From an uncultured Alphaproteobacteria bacterium (GTDB lineage: Bacteria > Pseudomonadota > Alphaproteobacteria > HIMB59 > GCA-002718135), in assembly GCA_902592345.1 (NCBI GenBank), contig CACJEE010000001.1, positions 110,038 through 159,891 of the forward strand: DNA of 49,854 bases, written 5' to 3'. How positions within the stretch are numbered: the stretch's first letter is position 1; every line of letters starts with the position of its first letter. The notes beneath the pieces were generated by a model. The model saw only the letters and a list, made by a program, of their open reading frames with translations, had not been told where the DNA came from and made no database searches. Below are positions 1 to 8,142 of the stretch, in pieces. The translations under genes were made by a program, and so were the position numbers.

Positions 1-1
1 A

Positions 2-106
2 GTAGAAAATGGCTGTGTAACTGTTACAGATCAGCCAGGATGGGGAATAAATATTAACCCAGAATGGCTCAATAGCGCTGATTATCAGGTTTCAGAAATT
101 AGTTAA
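2..106 (+). CDS. Enolase-superfamily (mandelate racemase/muconate lactonizing type) protein, C-terminal fragment
   Basis: Only the last 34 codons are in the window; the gene continues off the left edge. The visible tail reads VTVTDQPGWGININPEWL followed by a short polar end. The pattern V-P/T-D-x-P-G-x-G-I-x-I-N near the C-terminus is characteristic of mandelate racemase/muconate lactonizing enzyme-type sugar acid dehydratases. The catalytic barrel residues lie outside the window, so the substrate cannot be inferred. It ends about 50 bases before the next small gene on the same strand. Confidence 0.6.
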   Translation, partial: VENGCVTVTDQPGWGININPEWLNSADYQVSEIS

Positions 107-155
107 GTATTTAGTTTTATCAAAACTAAAAATATAATTTTATAAAGGAGCAATT

Positions 156-350
156 ATGGCAACTTATGAATGTCAATCTTGTGGTATGTCAGTTATTGCA
201 ACATGCGCTAAATGTAATGAACCACTTATTAATGATATATTAATCAAAGATGATGGATCTGAGGTGTGAATTTCAAACTGTCCAACTGGACACGGAAAAA
301 TTAAGTCACCAATGTGCTGTTGCTCAGACATGACTTGCTCAATAAGCTAG
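156..350 (+). pseudogene. Small Cys-rich (zinc-ribbon-like) protein with an in-frame TGA
   Basis: An ATG at 156 is preceded by a good ribosome binding site, AAGGAG at 145-150. The frame opens as MATYECQSCGMSVIATCAKC, reaches TGA at 267-269 (codon 38), then continues in the same frame to TAG at 348-350 as ISNCPTGHGKIKSPMCCCSDM and a few more residues. Cys pairs occur on both sides of the TGA (CxxC twice before it; CPxGH and CCC after it), so the two halves look like one 64-codon metal-binding protein. The simplest reading is a nonsense mutation or sequence error. Readthrough or selenocysteine insertion is possible but unproven. The function is unknown. Confidence 0.55.
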
Positions 351-1129
351 AATAAGAATTTATTAATTTTTTCATTTACAACCTTTGATTGTTCAATTGT
401 TGCACCATGCTTTGCATCTTTAATAATATATAAATCACTATTTTTGATTTCTTTACTAATTCCCTCACTCATTAAAGGCGTAGAGCCAACTTCATTTTCT
501 CCTGTCATTATTAAAGTTGGCATTTTAAAATTGCTATAATTAATGGGGTATTGATCAGAGTTTACAAAGATCTTGTATGCAGGCAAAAAATCTTTATCTT
601 TTTTTTTCTCTAAAAGATTGTAAAAAAAATTATAAACTTGAGGGTTATTATTTAAGTAGCTTTCTGAAAACCATCTATTGATTGAATCGTTAGTTATACT
701 TTTGCCATTAAGTGCTTCGGAATATCTTTTTTGAACTATTTCAATTTGTTTATCTGATCTTTTGTAGACACTTCCAATTAAAACTAATTTATTTACTTTA
801 TCATAAAATTTTTCTGTAAAATGTTGTGCAATAAGTGCTCCAATTGAAAATCCAACAATATTAATTTTATCTAATTTTAATTCATTAATTAAATGTAATA
901 GTTGATTACTATAAATATCAAAACTCAAATCTATGAAACCGCCACTTGATTGACCGTGATTAAGAATATCATAAAATAAAATTGATTGATCATTAAAGTA
1001 TTTTTTCTGAGGATACCACATCGTATTGTCCAAACCTACTCCGTGAATAAAGATAGTGGTTATAGAATTCTTTATTTCATTAAGCTCATAATAATTTCCA
1101 TGAGAGTCTGTGTGTTTTTTTAAGTTCAT
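347..1129 (-). CDS. Alpha/beta hydrolase
   Basis: This is a 260-residue alpha/beta-fold hydrolase. The oxyanion-side HGVGLD motif is at residues 29-34, the nucleophile elbow GFSIG places Ser at 95, and the C-terminal His is at 241 (AKHG). The usual acid position in a G-x-x-D loop reads GENE here, so Glu213 would serve as the triad acid, a mild departure from the family. Size and motifs resemble 3-oxoadipate enol-lactonase (PcaD)-like hydrolases, but the substrate is unknown. Its start overlaps the stop of the upstream ThDP enzyme by 4 bases, so it is the third gene of a translationally coupled operon. It is presumably cytoplasmic, as no signal peptide is seen. Confidence 0.8.
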   Translation of the reverse strand: MNLKKHTDSHGNYYELNEIKNSITTIFIHGVGLDNTMWYPQKKYFNDQSILFYDILNHGQSSGGFIDLSFDIYSNQLLHLINELKLDKINIVGFSIGALIAQHFTEKFYDKVNKLVLIGSVYKRSDKQIEIVQKRYSEALNGKSITNDSINRWFSESYLNNNPQVYNFFYNLLEKKKDKDFLPAYKIFVNSDQYPINYSNFKMPTLIMTGENEVGSTPLMSEGISKEIKNSDLYIIKDAKHGATIEQSKVVNEKINKFLF

Positions 1130-2820
1130 TTAGATCGATGTTTAAAAGAATCTTTGCGAAAACTATAAAGAGCTTTTGGATCAACATCGATATTAATAAT
1201 GGCTGGTTTATCACAAATCAAAGCATCAGATACTGCTTGTTTTAAATCCTTCAATTGACTAACATGATAACCTTTGGCACCATAGATTTCGGCAAGTTTA
1301 TGGAAAGGGGGACTTTTAATATCAGCACCAATATATCTTTCATTATAAAAATCTCTTTGGTAGGCTTTTTCTGCACCCCATGATTTGTTATTCATAATAA
1401 TTGTAATGGTATTAATCTTATGATGAACGGCAGTTGATAATTCAGATACAGTCATTCCAAATCCACCATCTCCCATTAAACTAAATACAGGTGAATTTGG
1501 TTTTGCTAACTTGATACCTAGGCCAGCTGCAAATGAGAAACCAACTAATCCAAAATCTAAAGGTGTAAAAAGTGATTTAGGTTCATAAAAATTAAACTCA
1601 TCAGTTGCTTGAAGACATAAAGTACCTGCATCTATTGTTATTGAAGAATTTTTTGGGATTAAATTTCTTAATTCCTTAAATAATCCTGATGGTTGAATAA
1701 TTTTTGAATTTACATCAGCTTTTTCATCTCTTTCTTTGTAATAATTGATTTTTTCTTTTAAAAATTTTTGAGTCCAATTTTCATTATTAATTTTTAAATC
1801 CTTATCTTTTATAAAAGAAATTAAGTTGTCTAAAAATATTTTTACATCATTTTCAATTCCTACTTCAACTGGAAAATAACGACCAATTGCAATAGGATCT
1901 ATATCAACTTGAACAATTTTTGCTGATGTAGAAATATTGTCATAGGAATAAAAGGTTGAATTAAATCCAAGCCTTGTTCCCATAGCAAGAATCAAATCTG
2001 CATTTTTTACAAGGGCAGAAGCTATTTTATTACCTCTTGGTCCCATTTGCCCACTATAAAGAGGATATTCAAAAGAAATAACATCCCCGTGACCAGCAGA
2101 AGAAACAACAGGTATATTTAATTTTTTTGAAAGTAAAATTACCTCATCTTGAGTTTGGGAATTTTTAATACCGGCACCACAAATAATAACAGGTTTTGAT
2201 GAAACTTTAATTAAAGAAATAATTCTTTCTAAATCATTTTGATTTATTTCTGAATTGTCAATTTTATCCTCAATTTTAAAAGATTCAAATTTTTCTGTTC
2301 CTGCAAGTACATCACGAGGAATGTTCACATGAACAGGCCCCCATTTCCCATGAGTTGTTAGATTTAATGCTTTATTTAAATCCCTGGTTATGGATTTAGT
2401 ATCTTTGATAGAAAATGTTTTTTTTGTAATGGGTTCAAATAATTTTTGTTGATCAACTTCTTGAAATGAATCTTTGCCCTGATGTTCAGAGGCGATTGCT
2501 CCAGCTATAGATAATAAAGGTGAGAAAGCAGCTTTTGCTTGAGCAACACCTGTTACAAGATTCGTTGCACCAGGACCATTTTGACCTGCTATGATAACAC
2601 TAGGACTCCCTGATGCTCTAGCAAATGCATCAGCCATATGTGTTCCGGTGCGCTCATCTCTTACATCAATAAAAGTTAAATCTTGCTCATCATAAAGGGC
2701 ATCAAAGAGCTCCATTGTAGCAGATCCAATCAAGCCAAAAACATACTTAATATTATGGGCTTTGAGGCACTCAACAACAGCCTTACCACCCGAAATAGGG
2801 AGGTGATTTTTTTCACTCAT
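1126..2820 (-). CDS. Thiamine diphosphate-dependent enzyme, sulfoacetaldehyde acetyltransferase/acetolactate synthase-like
   Basis: This 564-residue protein has the three-domain ThDP layout. The N-terminal pyrimidine-binding domain has a likely catalytic Glu at 56 (RDERTG). A central domain follows, then a C-terminal PP domain with GDGGFG and a downstream MNN. Two stretches resemble sulfoacetaldehyde acetyltransferase (Xsc) more than acetolactate synthase: SFQEVDQQ in the first domain and SWGAEKAYQRDFYNERY after the ThDP motif. Xsc converts sulfoacetaldehyde plus phosphate to acetyl phosphate and sulfite. Here the assignment is to that neighbourhood of the family only; acetolactate synthase or another 2-oxoacid enzyme remains possible. 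It lies between a flavin monooxygenase and a hydrolase gene, with overlapping ends. Confidence 0.75.
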   Translation of the reverse strand: MSEKNHLPISGGKAVVECLKAHNIKYVFGLIGSATMELFDALYDEQDLTFIDVRDERTGTHMADAFARASGSPSVIIAGQNGPGATNLVTGVAQAKAAFSPLLSIAGAIASEHQGKDSFQEVDQQKLFEPITKKTFSIKDTKSITRDLNKALNLTTHGKWGPVHVNIPRDVLAGTEKFESFKIEDKIDNSEINQNDLERIISLIKVSSKPVIICGAGIKNSQTQDEVILLSKKLNIPVVSSAGHGDVISFEYPLYSGQMGPRGNKIASALVKNADLILAMGTRLGFNSTFYSYDNISTSAKIVQVDIDPIAIGRYFPVEVGIENDVKIFLDNLISFIKDKDLKINNENWTQKFLKEKINYYKERDEKADVNSKIIQPSGLFKELRNLIPKNSSITIDAGTLCLQATDEFNFYEPKSLFTPLDFGLVGFSFAAGLGIKLAKPNSPVFSLMGDGGFGMTVSELSTAVHHKINTITIIMNNKSWGAEKAYQRDFYNERYIGADIKSPPFHKLAEIYGAKGYHVSQLKDLKQAVSDALICDKPAIINIDVDPKALYSFRKDSFKHRSK

Positions 2821-3992
2821 TATGATGCAGCTTTAATCTTACTTTTTGCTTTACTTTTAAAATGAGGAATTATTTTCTTAGTAAATAATTCTATACTCTT
2901 CATACAATCTTCATGTTTAACACCAGGAAAATTTGACCAAACTTTTAAATTTTGTAAATTTAATTCTGTTTGCATCTCTTCAATTTTATTTATTACGTAA
3001 TCAACAGTCCCAAACAACATATTTCTTTCATGTAAAAAATCATAAGAAAGTAAATCTAATTTATGGTCAGTTTTAGGTAGTTCTTCACCTGGATTCATAT
3101 GAGTTCCAAGCCCTCTCCAGTGGCAAACCCAACGCATATAATTAACCATTTGCTCTCCAGCTTTTTCTTTTGCTTCTTCCATACTATCAGCAACAAACAT
3201 ATCTCTCACAACACTAATACCTTCTCCTAGTTCAACGTGTCGCTTTTCTTTTTCTGATTTAGCATTTTTATAAATTTCGAAACGTTTTTTTAGAGATTGA
3301 ACTGGAGGTATCCACATTATAATACTTATGTCGTTCTTTGCCGCCCATTCAATAGAACTTGGACTATCAACTACTTGCCATAAGGGAGGATGAGGTTTTT
3401 GAACTGGTTGTGGAACAATATTTATTTTTTCCAAAATTTTTGTATCTAAATTCATAAATTCAGAGCTAGGTGGGCTCATATCATGCTCCCACTCAAAATT
3501 AGGTGCAGGATAAGTATAAAATTCTCCTTCATGTTGAAAAAATTTTTTAGTCCAAGCTTTTTTTATAATAGTAAGAGTTTCTTCAAATAATCTAAAATTT
3601 TTAGCTTGATCTTTCATGTCTGCATCAGCATTCATATTTAATGCTTCTCTTCCATAAATGCCTCTACCAACACCCGCTTCAACTCTGCCGTTAGATAATT
3701 GATCTAATAAAGCTATATCTTCAGCAGCACGAATTGGGTTCCAAAAAGTGATGATTGATGCAGCTTGGCCAATTCGAATATTTTTTGTTCTAGCCGCAAT
3801 GTCTGAACTCAATAAAATTGGATTAGGACAAATTTCCATACCCTCATGACTGAAATGATGTTCAGAAAACCAGATGGAATCCCAGTCATTTTGATCACAG
3901 TAAGTTGCTATCTCTCTGATCTCTTCTAAAATTTGATTATATGTTTTTTTGTTTCCCCAATTAGTTGAGTTGCAGAAATAGCCAATTTTCAT
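2820..3992 (-). CDS. LLM-class (bacterial luciferase-like) flavin-dependent monooxygenase
   Basis: This 390-residue protein of the luciferase-like monooxygenase family opens with MKIGYFCNSTNWG. It carries WFSEHHFS near residues 40-47 and LLDQLSNGRVEAGVGRG near 100-115, both typical of reduced-flavin-dependent TIM-barrel monooxygenases. The start is the ATG at 3992: a GGGAGG ribosome binding site at 3997-4002 sits four bases upstream, so a TTG 12 bases further up is not used. It is the first gene of the three-gene minus-strand operon; its stop overlaps the next start by one base. The family includes alkanesulfonate monooxygenases and many hydrocarbon or heterocycle oxidases. The substrate is unknown. 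Confidence 0.85.
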   Translation of the reverse strand: MKIGYFCNSTNWGNKKTYNQILEEIREIATYCDQNDWDSIWFSEHHFSHEGMEICPNPILLSSDIAARTKNIRIGQAASIITFWNPIRAAEDIALLDQLSNGRVEAGVGRGIYGREALNMNADADMKDQAKNFRLFEETLTIIKKAWTKKFFQHEGEFYTYPAPNFEWEHDMSPPSSEFMNLDTKILEKINIVPQPVQKPHPPLWQVVDSPSSIEWAAKNDISIIMWIPPVQSLKKRFEIYKNAKSEKEKRHVELGEGISVVRDMFVADSMEEAKEKAGEQMVNYMRWVCHWRGLGTHMNPGEELPKTDHKLDLLSYDFLHERNMLFGTVDYVINKIEEMQTELNLQNLKVWSNFPGVKHEDCMKSIELFTKKIIPHFKSKAKSKIKAAS

Positions 3993-4139
3993 AATACCTC
4001 CCAATATGAAGGCGACCTATCCCACTTCCGTATGATGACGACGAGTTATGTATCGCTATATAATTCGTATTATAAATTTATAAAATTTCAATAAAAAACG
4101 TCCAAATCTAAAAAAAAACTATAAAAACTATACTCATTT

Positions 4140-4799
4140 ATGATTAAAAACATCATTTTTGATTTTGATGGAGTGCTTGTAGATAGTGAGATTTTAGCAG
4201 CAAAAGCTTTCGCTAAATATATGAAAAAATATGACATTGAAATAGATGAAAATGAATTTGCAAATTTTGCAGGTAAAAAAACGGTTCAAGTAATAGATAT
4301 TTTATCACAAAAATATTCAATTAAAGATCAAGAAAAATTTTTTACTGATATTATGGAAATAGCTTCATATATTTATAAAAACGAATTAACTGCTGTTGAA
4401 GGAGTTTGTAATTTTTTACACAGCACAAAGCTTAGCTTATATATCGGATCTAATAGCACTAAAGGTAGAATAATATCTGGATTGCATAAAGTAGAATTAA
4501 ATAAGTATTTTAAACCTGATAAAATATATTCATTTGATCTAGTAGGAAAAGCTAAACCTGATCCTGATATTTATTTAAAAGCCATTGCAGATAATAATCT
4601 TAATAAAAATGAAACTATAATTATTGAAGATAGTTTAGTGGGGGTTAAGGCAGGCGTTAATGCAGGAGTTAAAGTAATTGGTCTTACAGCAGGAGGTCAT
4701 TGGCATGAGGGTAGAGATGAAAAAGAATTGCTTGATGCTGGTGCATTTACTGTTACAAATGATTATATAAAAGTGCAAGAAATAATAGAAAGCAATTAA
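4140..4799 (+). CDS. HAD-superfamily hydrolase (beta-phosphoglucomutase/phosphatase-like)
   Basis: This is a 219-residue haloacid dehalogenase-type phosphatase. Motif I is FDFDGVLVDSE with Asp8 and Asp10. Motif II Ser/Thr lies in IGSNSTKG, the Lys in GKAKPDPDIY, and the acidic motif in IIEDSLVGVKAG. The DSE after motif I and the alpha-helical cap match the subfamily of beta-phosphoglucomutase and small sugar phosphatases (YfbT, YniC, Gph-like). The substrate cannot be assigned. It is followed one base later by an ICMT-like gene, so the two are probably co-transcribed. Confidence 0.85.
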   Translation: MIKNIIFDFDGVLVDSEILAAKAFAKYMKKYDIEIDENEFANFAGKKTVQVIDILSQKYSIKDQEKFFTDIMEIASYIYKNELTAVEGVCNFLHSTKLSLYIGSNSTKGRIISGLHKVELNKYFKPDKIYSFDLVGKAKPDPDIYLKAIADNNLNKNETIIIEDSLVGVKAGVNAGVKVIGLTAGGHWHEGRDEKELLDAGAFTVTNDYIKVQEIIESN

Positions 4800-4800
4800 T

Positions 4801-5259
4801 ATGGGACCAGCAGTTAAAGGAAATCCTCTTATTATATTTGTTATCTTACTGGTTGTTTCTTATATCATTGGAGAATTTATTATACCAAAGTATGAATTAT
4901 TAAATTTATTGAATTTAGTTGGGATAATAGGATTAATTATAAGCTTGGCTATATTTTTTACTTCTTTAAATTTATTTAATTCATATAAAGAAAACCCCAT
5001 ACCTCAGGCCAATACAAAACGCATAATAAAGACAGGTATATTCGCATACTGTAGGAATCCTATGTATTTAGCTTTTATCTATTTTCAATTTAGCATGTTT
5101 TTAACTTTTGAAAATGTAGCAAATCTTTTAAGTGCTACAGGTCTATTTATTTGGATTAATCATTATGTTATTCCTATTGAAGAGAATTACTTGCAGGAAA
5201 AATTTGGAGATGAATATGAAAGATATTTACTGGCTGTAAAAAAATGGATGTTTTTTTAA
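4801..5259 (+). CDS. Isoprenylcysteine carboxyl methyltransferase / phospholipid methyltransferase-like membrane protein
   Basis: This 152-residue integral membrane protein has about four hydrophobic segments. The C-terminal half carries the family pattern: FAYCRNPMYLAF, then IPIEENYLQEKFGDEYERY. The RNPxYL...EE..L...FG..Y.xY arrangement is typical of the ICMT/PEMT fold that binds S-adenosylmethionine at the membrane. In bacteria the substrates are mostly unknown, so the name reflects fold only. It starts one base after the HAD gene stop and is convergent with the kinase gene downstream. Confidence 0.8.
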   Translation: MGPAVKGNPLIIFVILLVVSYIIGEFIIPKYELLNLLNLVGIIGLIISLAIFFTSLNLFNSYKENPIPQANTKRIIKTGIFAYCRNPMYLAFIYFQFSMFLTFENVANLLSATGLFIWINHYVIPIEENYLQEKFGDEYERYLLAVKKWMFF

Positions 5260-5260
5260 T

Positions 5261-6136
5261 TTAATGAAATTTACTAATTTTAAAAAATAATTTTTTTATT
5301 TTTTGGTTACTATCTATTTTTATTAATATATCTGCTTGATTTGGCATGGTTAGCATCATCCATTTGGTTAACTTTTCATAATGTTGAATAAATTCTTGTA
5401 ATTTTACTTTGTTCATGAAATTTTTATTATTAGATTTAGATGCATTGCTTTTTTCTTGTGCATACCTCCATTCAAGCACATATTTAAAAGAAGGTGATTT
5501 AATATATATTTTTTTATCAAATAAAGAAAAAACACTTTTATACTCATTTCTTAAAAGAGAGTTATAGTATTTTCTCCAGTTTGTATTTTTATCATATGTA
5601 TTTTCTAAAGTATTAATATTTTTGAAAAGGTATTTATTAGCAATTGGTACAGACCCACAGCACCAGCCCTCTAATAATAATATCTGTGCACTATTAATAA
5701 CTTTTCTTTTTTTTGAAATATCATCTTTTAATTTATTGAATATAGGGCTGCTAATTGGAAAATTCTGATTTTGAAATTGATTTATATGATATTTTAGCGC
5801 TTTAATATCATGTGTACCTGGCACACCACGTGTCAGAAGAAGTGGATGTATTTTTTTCGATAACTTTAATCTTTGATTTTTACTTAAATAATAATCATCA
5901 ATACTTAGCAACATTACCTTTTTTTTATAAAATTTTTCGATAACTAATTTTAATAATTTGCCCAGGGTAGATTTGCCAGAACCCTGAGATCCAGATAGGA
6001 TAAATTTATTATTCTTCGAGTGATAAAGATTGTTGATTATGGGAATAATATATTGTGATATATATTTTTTTGTAAAATTTTTATTCGTTAGTTTCTTTAA
6101 CTCTTCTTGAATAAATATATCGATATTAAGTTTCAT
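5261..6136 (-). CDS. D-glycerate 3-kinase-like P-loop kinase
   Basis: This 291-residue P-loop NTPase has Walker A GSQGSGKST at residues 49-57. The stretch LLLTRGVPGTHD and the following LLLEGWCCGS match the phosphoribulokinase-like family that contains plant-type D-glycerate 3-kinase (GLYK) and yeast Tda10. The family phosphorylates D-glycerate to 3-phosphoglycerate. A neighbouring GlpD-like gene makes a C3 role plausible but does not prove it. It is cytoplasmic and transcribed alone on the minus strand, between the ICMT-like gene and a HAD gene. Confidence 0.75.
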   Translation of the reverse strand: MKLNIDIFIQEELKKLTNKNFTKKYISQYIIPIINNLYHSKNNKFILSGSQGSGKSTLGKLLKLVIEKFYKKKVMLLSIDDYYLSKNQRLKLSKKIHPLLLTRGVPGTHDIKALKYHINQFQNQNFPISSPIFNKLKDDISKKRKVINSAQILLLEGWCCGSVPIANKYLFKNINTLENTYDKNTNWRKYYNSLLRNEYKSVFSLFDKKIYIKSPSFKYVLEWRYAQEKSNASKSNNKNFMNKVKLQEFIQHYEKLTKWMMLTMPNQADILIKIDSNQKIKKLFFKISKFH

Positions 6137-6186
6137 AAATATAATGAATTTTCGTAATTATTAATTTATACAACAAATTTAGTTAT

Positions 6187-6780
6187 ATGAAATTTCTTTT
6201 TGATCTAGGGGGTGTATTTTTTGATTGGGATCCTAATCATTATTTTAAGGATATTTTTGATAAAGCTGATGAACGAAAATACTTTTTATCTGAAGTATGT
6301 AATGATGAATGGAATGTTAAACAGGATGCAGGCAGGACTATCAAAGAGGCGGAGTCTGATTTAATTCCTAAATTTCCTCATTATGAGAAACAAATTAAAA
6401 TGTATTACAAGCATCATCGTAAAATGCTTAAAGGCACATTTGATGAATCTATAAAGGTATTAAAAAAACTAAAAAAACAACATTATGAATGTTTTGTTTT
6501 ATCTAATTGGTCAGCAGAAACTTTTGTTGGAATGACTGAAGATTATCCCTTTTTAAAATTATTTGATGGAATGCTTATTTCTGGTGAAGATAAATTAATG
6601 AAACCAGATTCAGCTATTTACGAACTAGCAATAAATCGCTTTAATTTAAATCCTAATGAAACTGTATTTATTGATGATAAACTAGAAAATATTCAAGCAG
6701 CAAAAAATTTAAACCTACTTACTATTCACCTGACTGATCCGAATAAAATAGAATATGAGATAAATAAATTTGTAATTTAA
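6187..6780 (+). CDS. HAD-superfamily hydrolase (YihX-type)
   Basis: This 197-residue HAD protein begins FLFDLGGVFFDWD: nucleophile Asp6 is followed by Gly8 instead of the usual second Asp, as in YihX-like and haloacid dehalogenase-like members. Motif II is VLSNWS, the Lys lies in KLMKPDSAIY, and the acidic motif is VFIDDKLENIQAA. These features fit a small phosphatase such as alpha-D-glucose-1-phosphate phosphatase or a dehalogenase-like enzyme; the substrate is unknown. It ends five bases before the GlpD-like gene on the same strand, suggesting an operon. Confidence 0.8.
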   Translation: MKFLFDLGGVFFDWDPNHYFKDIFDKADERKYFLSEVCNDEWNVKQDAGRTIKEAESDLIPKFPHYEKQIKMYYKHHRKMLKGTFDESIKVLKKLKKQHYECFVLSNWSAETFVGMTEDYPFLKLFDGMLISGEDKLMKPDSAIYELAINRFNLNPNETVFIDDKLENIQAAKNLNLLTIHLTDPNKIEYEINKFVI

Positions 6781-6785
6781 TTTTT

Positions 6786-7946
6786 ATGAACGTTGATAAA
6801 CAAATATATGATATTTTTATTATTGGTGGTGGAATTAATGGGGCAGGTATAGCTAGAGATGCTGCAGGTAGAGGATTAAAAGTTTTTTTAGCTGAAAAAA
6901 ATAAAGTAGGATCTGCAACTTCTTCATGGTCTTCAAAATTAATACACGGTGGATTAAGATATCTAGAAAATTATGAGTTTAAACTTGTTAGAGAGTCATT
7001 GAAAGAAAGAGAAGTAATTACTAAAATTGCACCAAAAATTACCAAACCCATACCTTTTATAATTCCATATACAAAAAAATTAAGATCAAAGTTACTTATT
7101 AGGCTAGGTTTGTTTTTATATGATAATCTTGTAGGTAAAACAAAAATACCTAAGTCATCAAAAATAAATTTCAATAAAAAATTCACAAATATCTTACAAT
7201 CTCATTATAAAGTTGGCTTTCAATATTATGATGTGCAAGTTGACGATAAAAAACTTGTTGAGATGAATATTAATGATGCAAAAAAATTAGGTGCAAACGT
7301 TATAGAGAATAGAAAAGTTATAAATGCAAAGAGATTAAATGAAGGTTGGGAAATTGCCCTCGATAATAATGAGCTAATAAAATCTAAAATACTAATAAAT
7401 GCGGCTGGACCATGGATAAATGAAATCGTAAATAATGTAATTAAAGTAAATTCAAATAAATCAATTAGATTGGTAAGAGGCAGTCATATAATTATTAAAA
7501 AATTGTATGAAGAAGAAGTAGCATTTACTTTACAGAATGATGATAGCAGAATAGTTTTTGTCATTCCTTATAAAAATGAATATTCTCTTATTGGCACTAC
7601 GGAAGTAGATGTAAATACTCCTGATAAACCAAAAATATCTAATGAAGAAAAAATATACTTAATAAACACAATCAATAAACATTTTGTTAAACAAATTTCC
7701 AAGGAAGACATTGTGGATACTTATTCTGGTATAAGACCTTTGATTGAAGATTTTAAAGAAGCTACAAGGGTAACAAGAGATTATGTTTTTGATTTAAATC
7801 TTGAAAGTCAAAATTCTCCCTTACTTAATATATATGGGGGTAAGCTTACAACGTATAGAAAATTATCAGAAAGAGTTATGGAGGAGCTATCTCCTTACTT
7901 ACCTAATACAAAAACAAAAAATTGGACAGATTCTAAAAAATTATAA
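6786..7946 (+). CDS. glpD: FAD-dependent glycerol-3-phosphate dehydrogenase, short (no C-terminal domain)
   Basis: This 386-residue protein has an N-terminal FAD-binding IIGGGINGAGIARDAAGRG and then SSKLIHGGLRYLE, both diagnostic of GlpD. Further on, YSGIRPL and NIYGGKLTTYRKLSER match the end of the FAD-binding oxidoreductase domain. GlpD proteins are usually about 500 residues and continue for some 110 residues into a C-terminal helical domain after the W-T that appears here as NWTDSKKL. In this gene the frame stops at that point. The enzyme oxidises glycerol-3-phosphate to dihydroxyacetone phosphate at the inner membrane and feeds quinone. Either this is a naturally short lineage form or the 3' end was lost next to the odd intergenic leader. 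Confidence 0.8.
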   Translation: MNVDKQIYDIFIIGGGINGAGIARDAAGRGLKVFLAEKNKVGSATSSWSSKLIHGGLRYLENYEFKLVRESLKEREVITKIAPKITKPIPFIIPYTKKLRSKLLIRLGLFLYDNLVGKTKIPKSSKINFNKKFTNILQSHYKVGFQYYDVQVDDKKLVEMNINDAKKLGANVIENRKVINAKRLNEGWEIALDNNELIKSKILINAAGPWINEIVNNVIKVNSNKSIRLVRGSHIIIKKLYEEEVAFTLQNDDSRIVFVIPYKNEYSLIGTTEVDVNTPDKPKISNEEKIYLINTINKHFVKQISKEDIVDTYSGIRPLIEDFKEATRVTRDYVFDLNLESQNSPLLNIYGGKLTTYRKLSERVMEELSPYLPNTKTKNWTDSKKL

Positions 7947-7951
7947 CAAGC

Positions 7952-8021
7952 ATTCCCCGTGCACGATCTTCTCTATTTCAAGAGCAGAGAAGTTTACAAG
8001 AGGAATACTTCTTATAGGAGG
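7952..8021 (+). promoter_or_regulatory. Orphan structured 5' leader with strong Shine-Dalgarno site
   Basis: ATTCC at 7952-7956 can pair with GGAAT at 8002-8006. Inside, CTTCTCT at 7968-7974 pairs perfectly with AGAGAAG at 7986-7992 around an 11-base loop. A consensus AGGAGG follows at 8016-8021, seven bases before the ATG of a 9-codon ORF. This is the architecture of an mRNA leader, yet no full-length gene follows. No known riboswitch class was recognised. Confidence 0.4.
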
Positions 8022-8028
8022 AAATAAT

Positions 8029-8058
8029 ATGAAACTCTCTGCTCAATTATTATTATAA
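8029..8058 (+). other. 9-codon ORF MKLSAQLLL, possible leader peptide or gene remnant
   Basis: ATG at 8029 with near-ideal ribosome binding site spacing encodes MKLSAQLLL and stops at TAA 8056-8058. The peptide resembles the first residues of a secretion signal, as found on ABC solute-binding proteins. It could therefore be the stub of a deleted gene. A genuine leader peptide is the alternative. Nothing downstream on this strand is coding. Confidence 0.35.
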
Positions 8059-8086
8059 ATTATTATTAATTTTTCACTAGTTTAGC

Positions 8087-8100
8087 CCAAAACGCTTTGG
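8087..8100. promoter_or_regulatory. LacI-type operator-like palindrome, degenerate copy
   Basis: CCAAAACGCTTTGG differs by one base from the perfect palindrome found at 13441 and 20778. It lies between the orphan 9-codon ORF and a terminator hairpin, 43 bases beyond the end of the AglK-like gene. Its position does not suit any intact promoter in the window, so it may be the relic of a regulated promoter or a distal looping site. Confidence 0.5.
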
Positions 8101-8102
8101 AA

Positions 8103-8125
8103 AATGCCTCATTTTATGAGGCATT
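8103..8125 (-). terminator. Hairpin terminator at the end of the AglK-like gene
   Basis: A perfect 9-bp stem (AATGCCTCA pairing with TGAGGCATT) around a 5-base loop. On the minus strand it is followed by a short T run, which fits termination of the aglK-containing transcript. There is no T tract on the plus side. Confidence 0.6.
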
Positions 8126-8142
8126 AATCATTTTCGATTCTG

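Noticed and set aside
267-269. Genome-wide reassignment of TGA to Trp
   Set aside because: TGA terminates the DsbA-fold isomerase gene at 36179-36181 and hisG at 48088-48090, and Trp is encoded by TGG throughout, so the code is standard.
7801-8058. 85-codon plus-strand ORF as a gene
   Set aside because: Its first two thirds run out of frame through the end of glpD; only the last nine codons have a ribosome binding site of their own, so I report only those.
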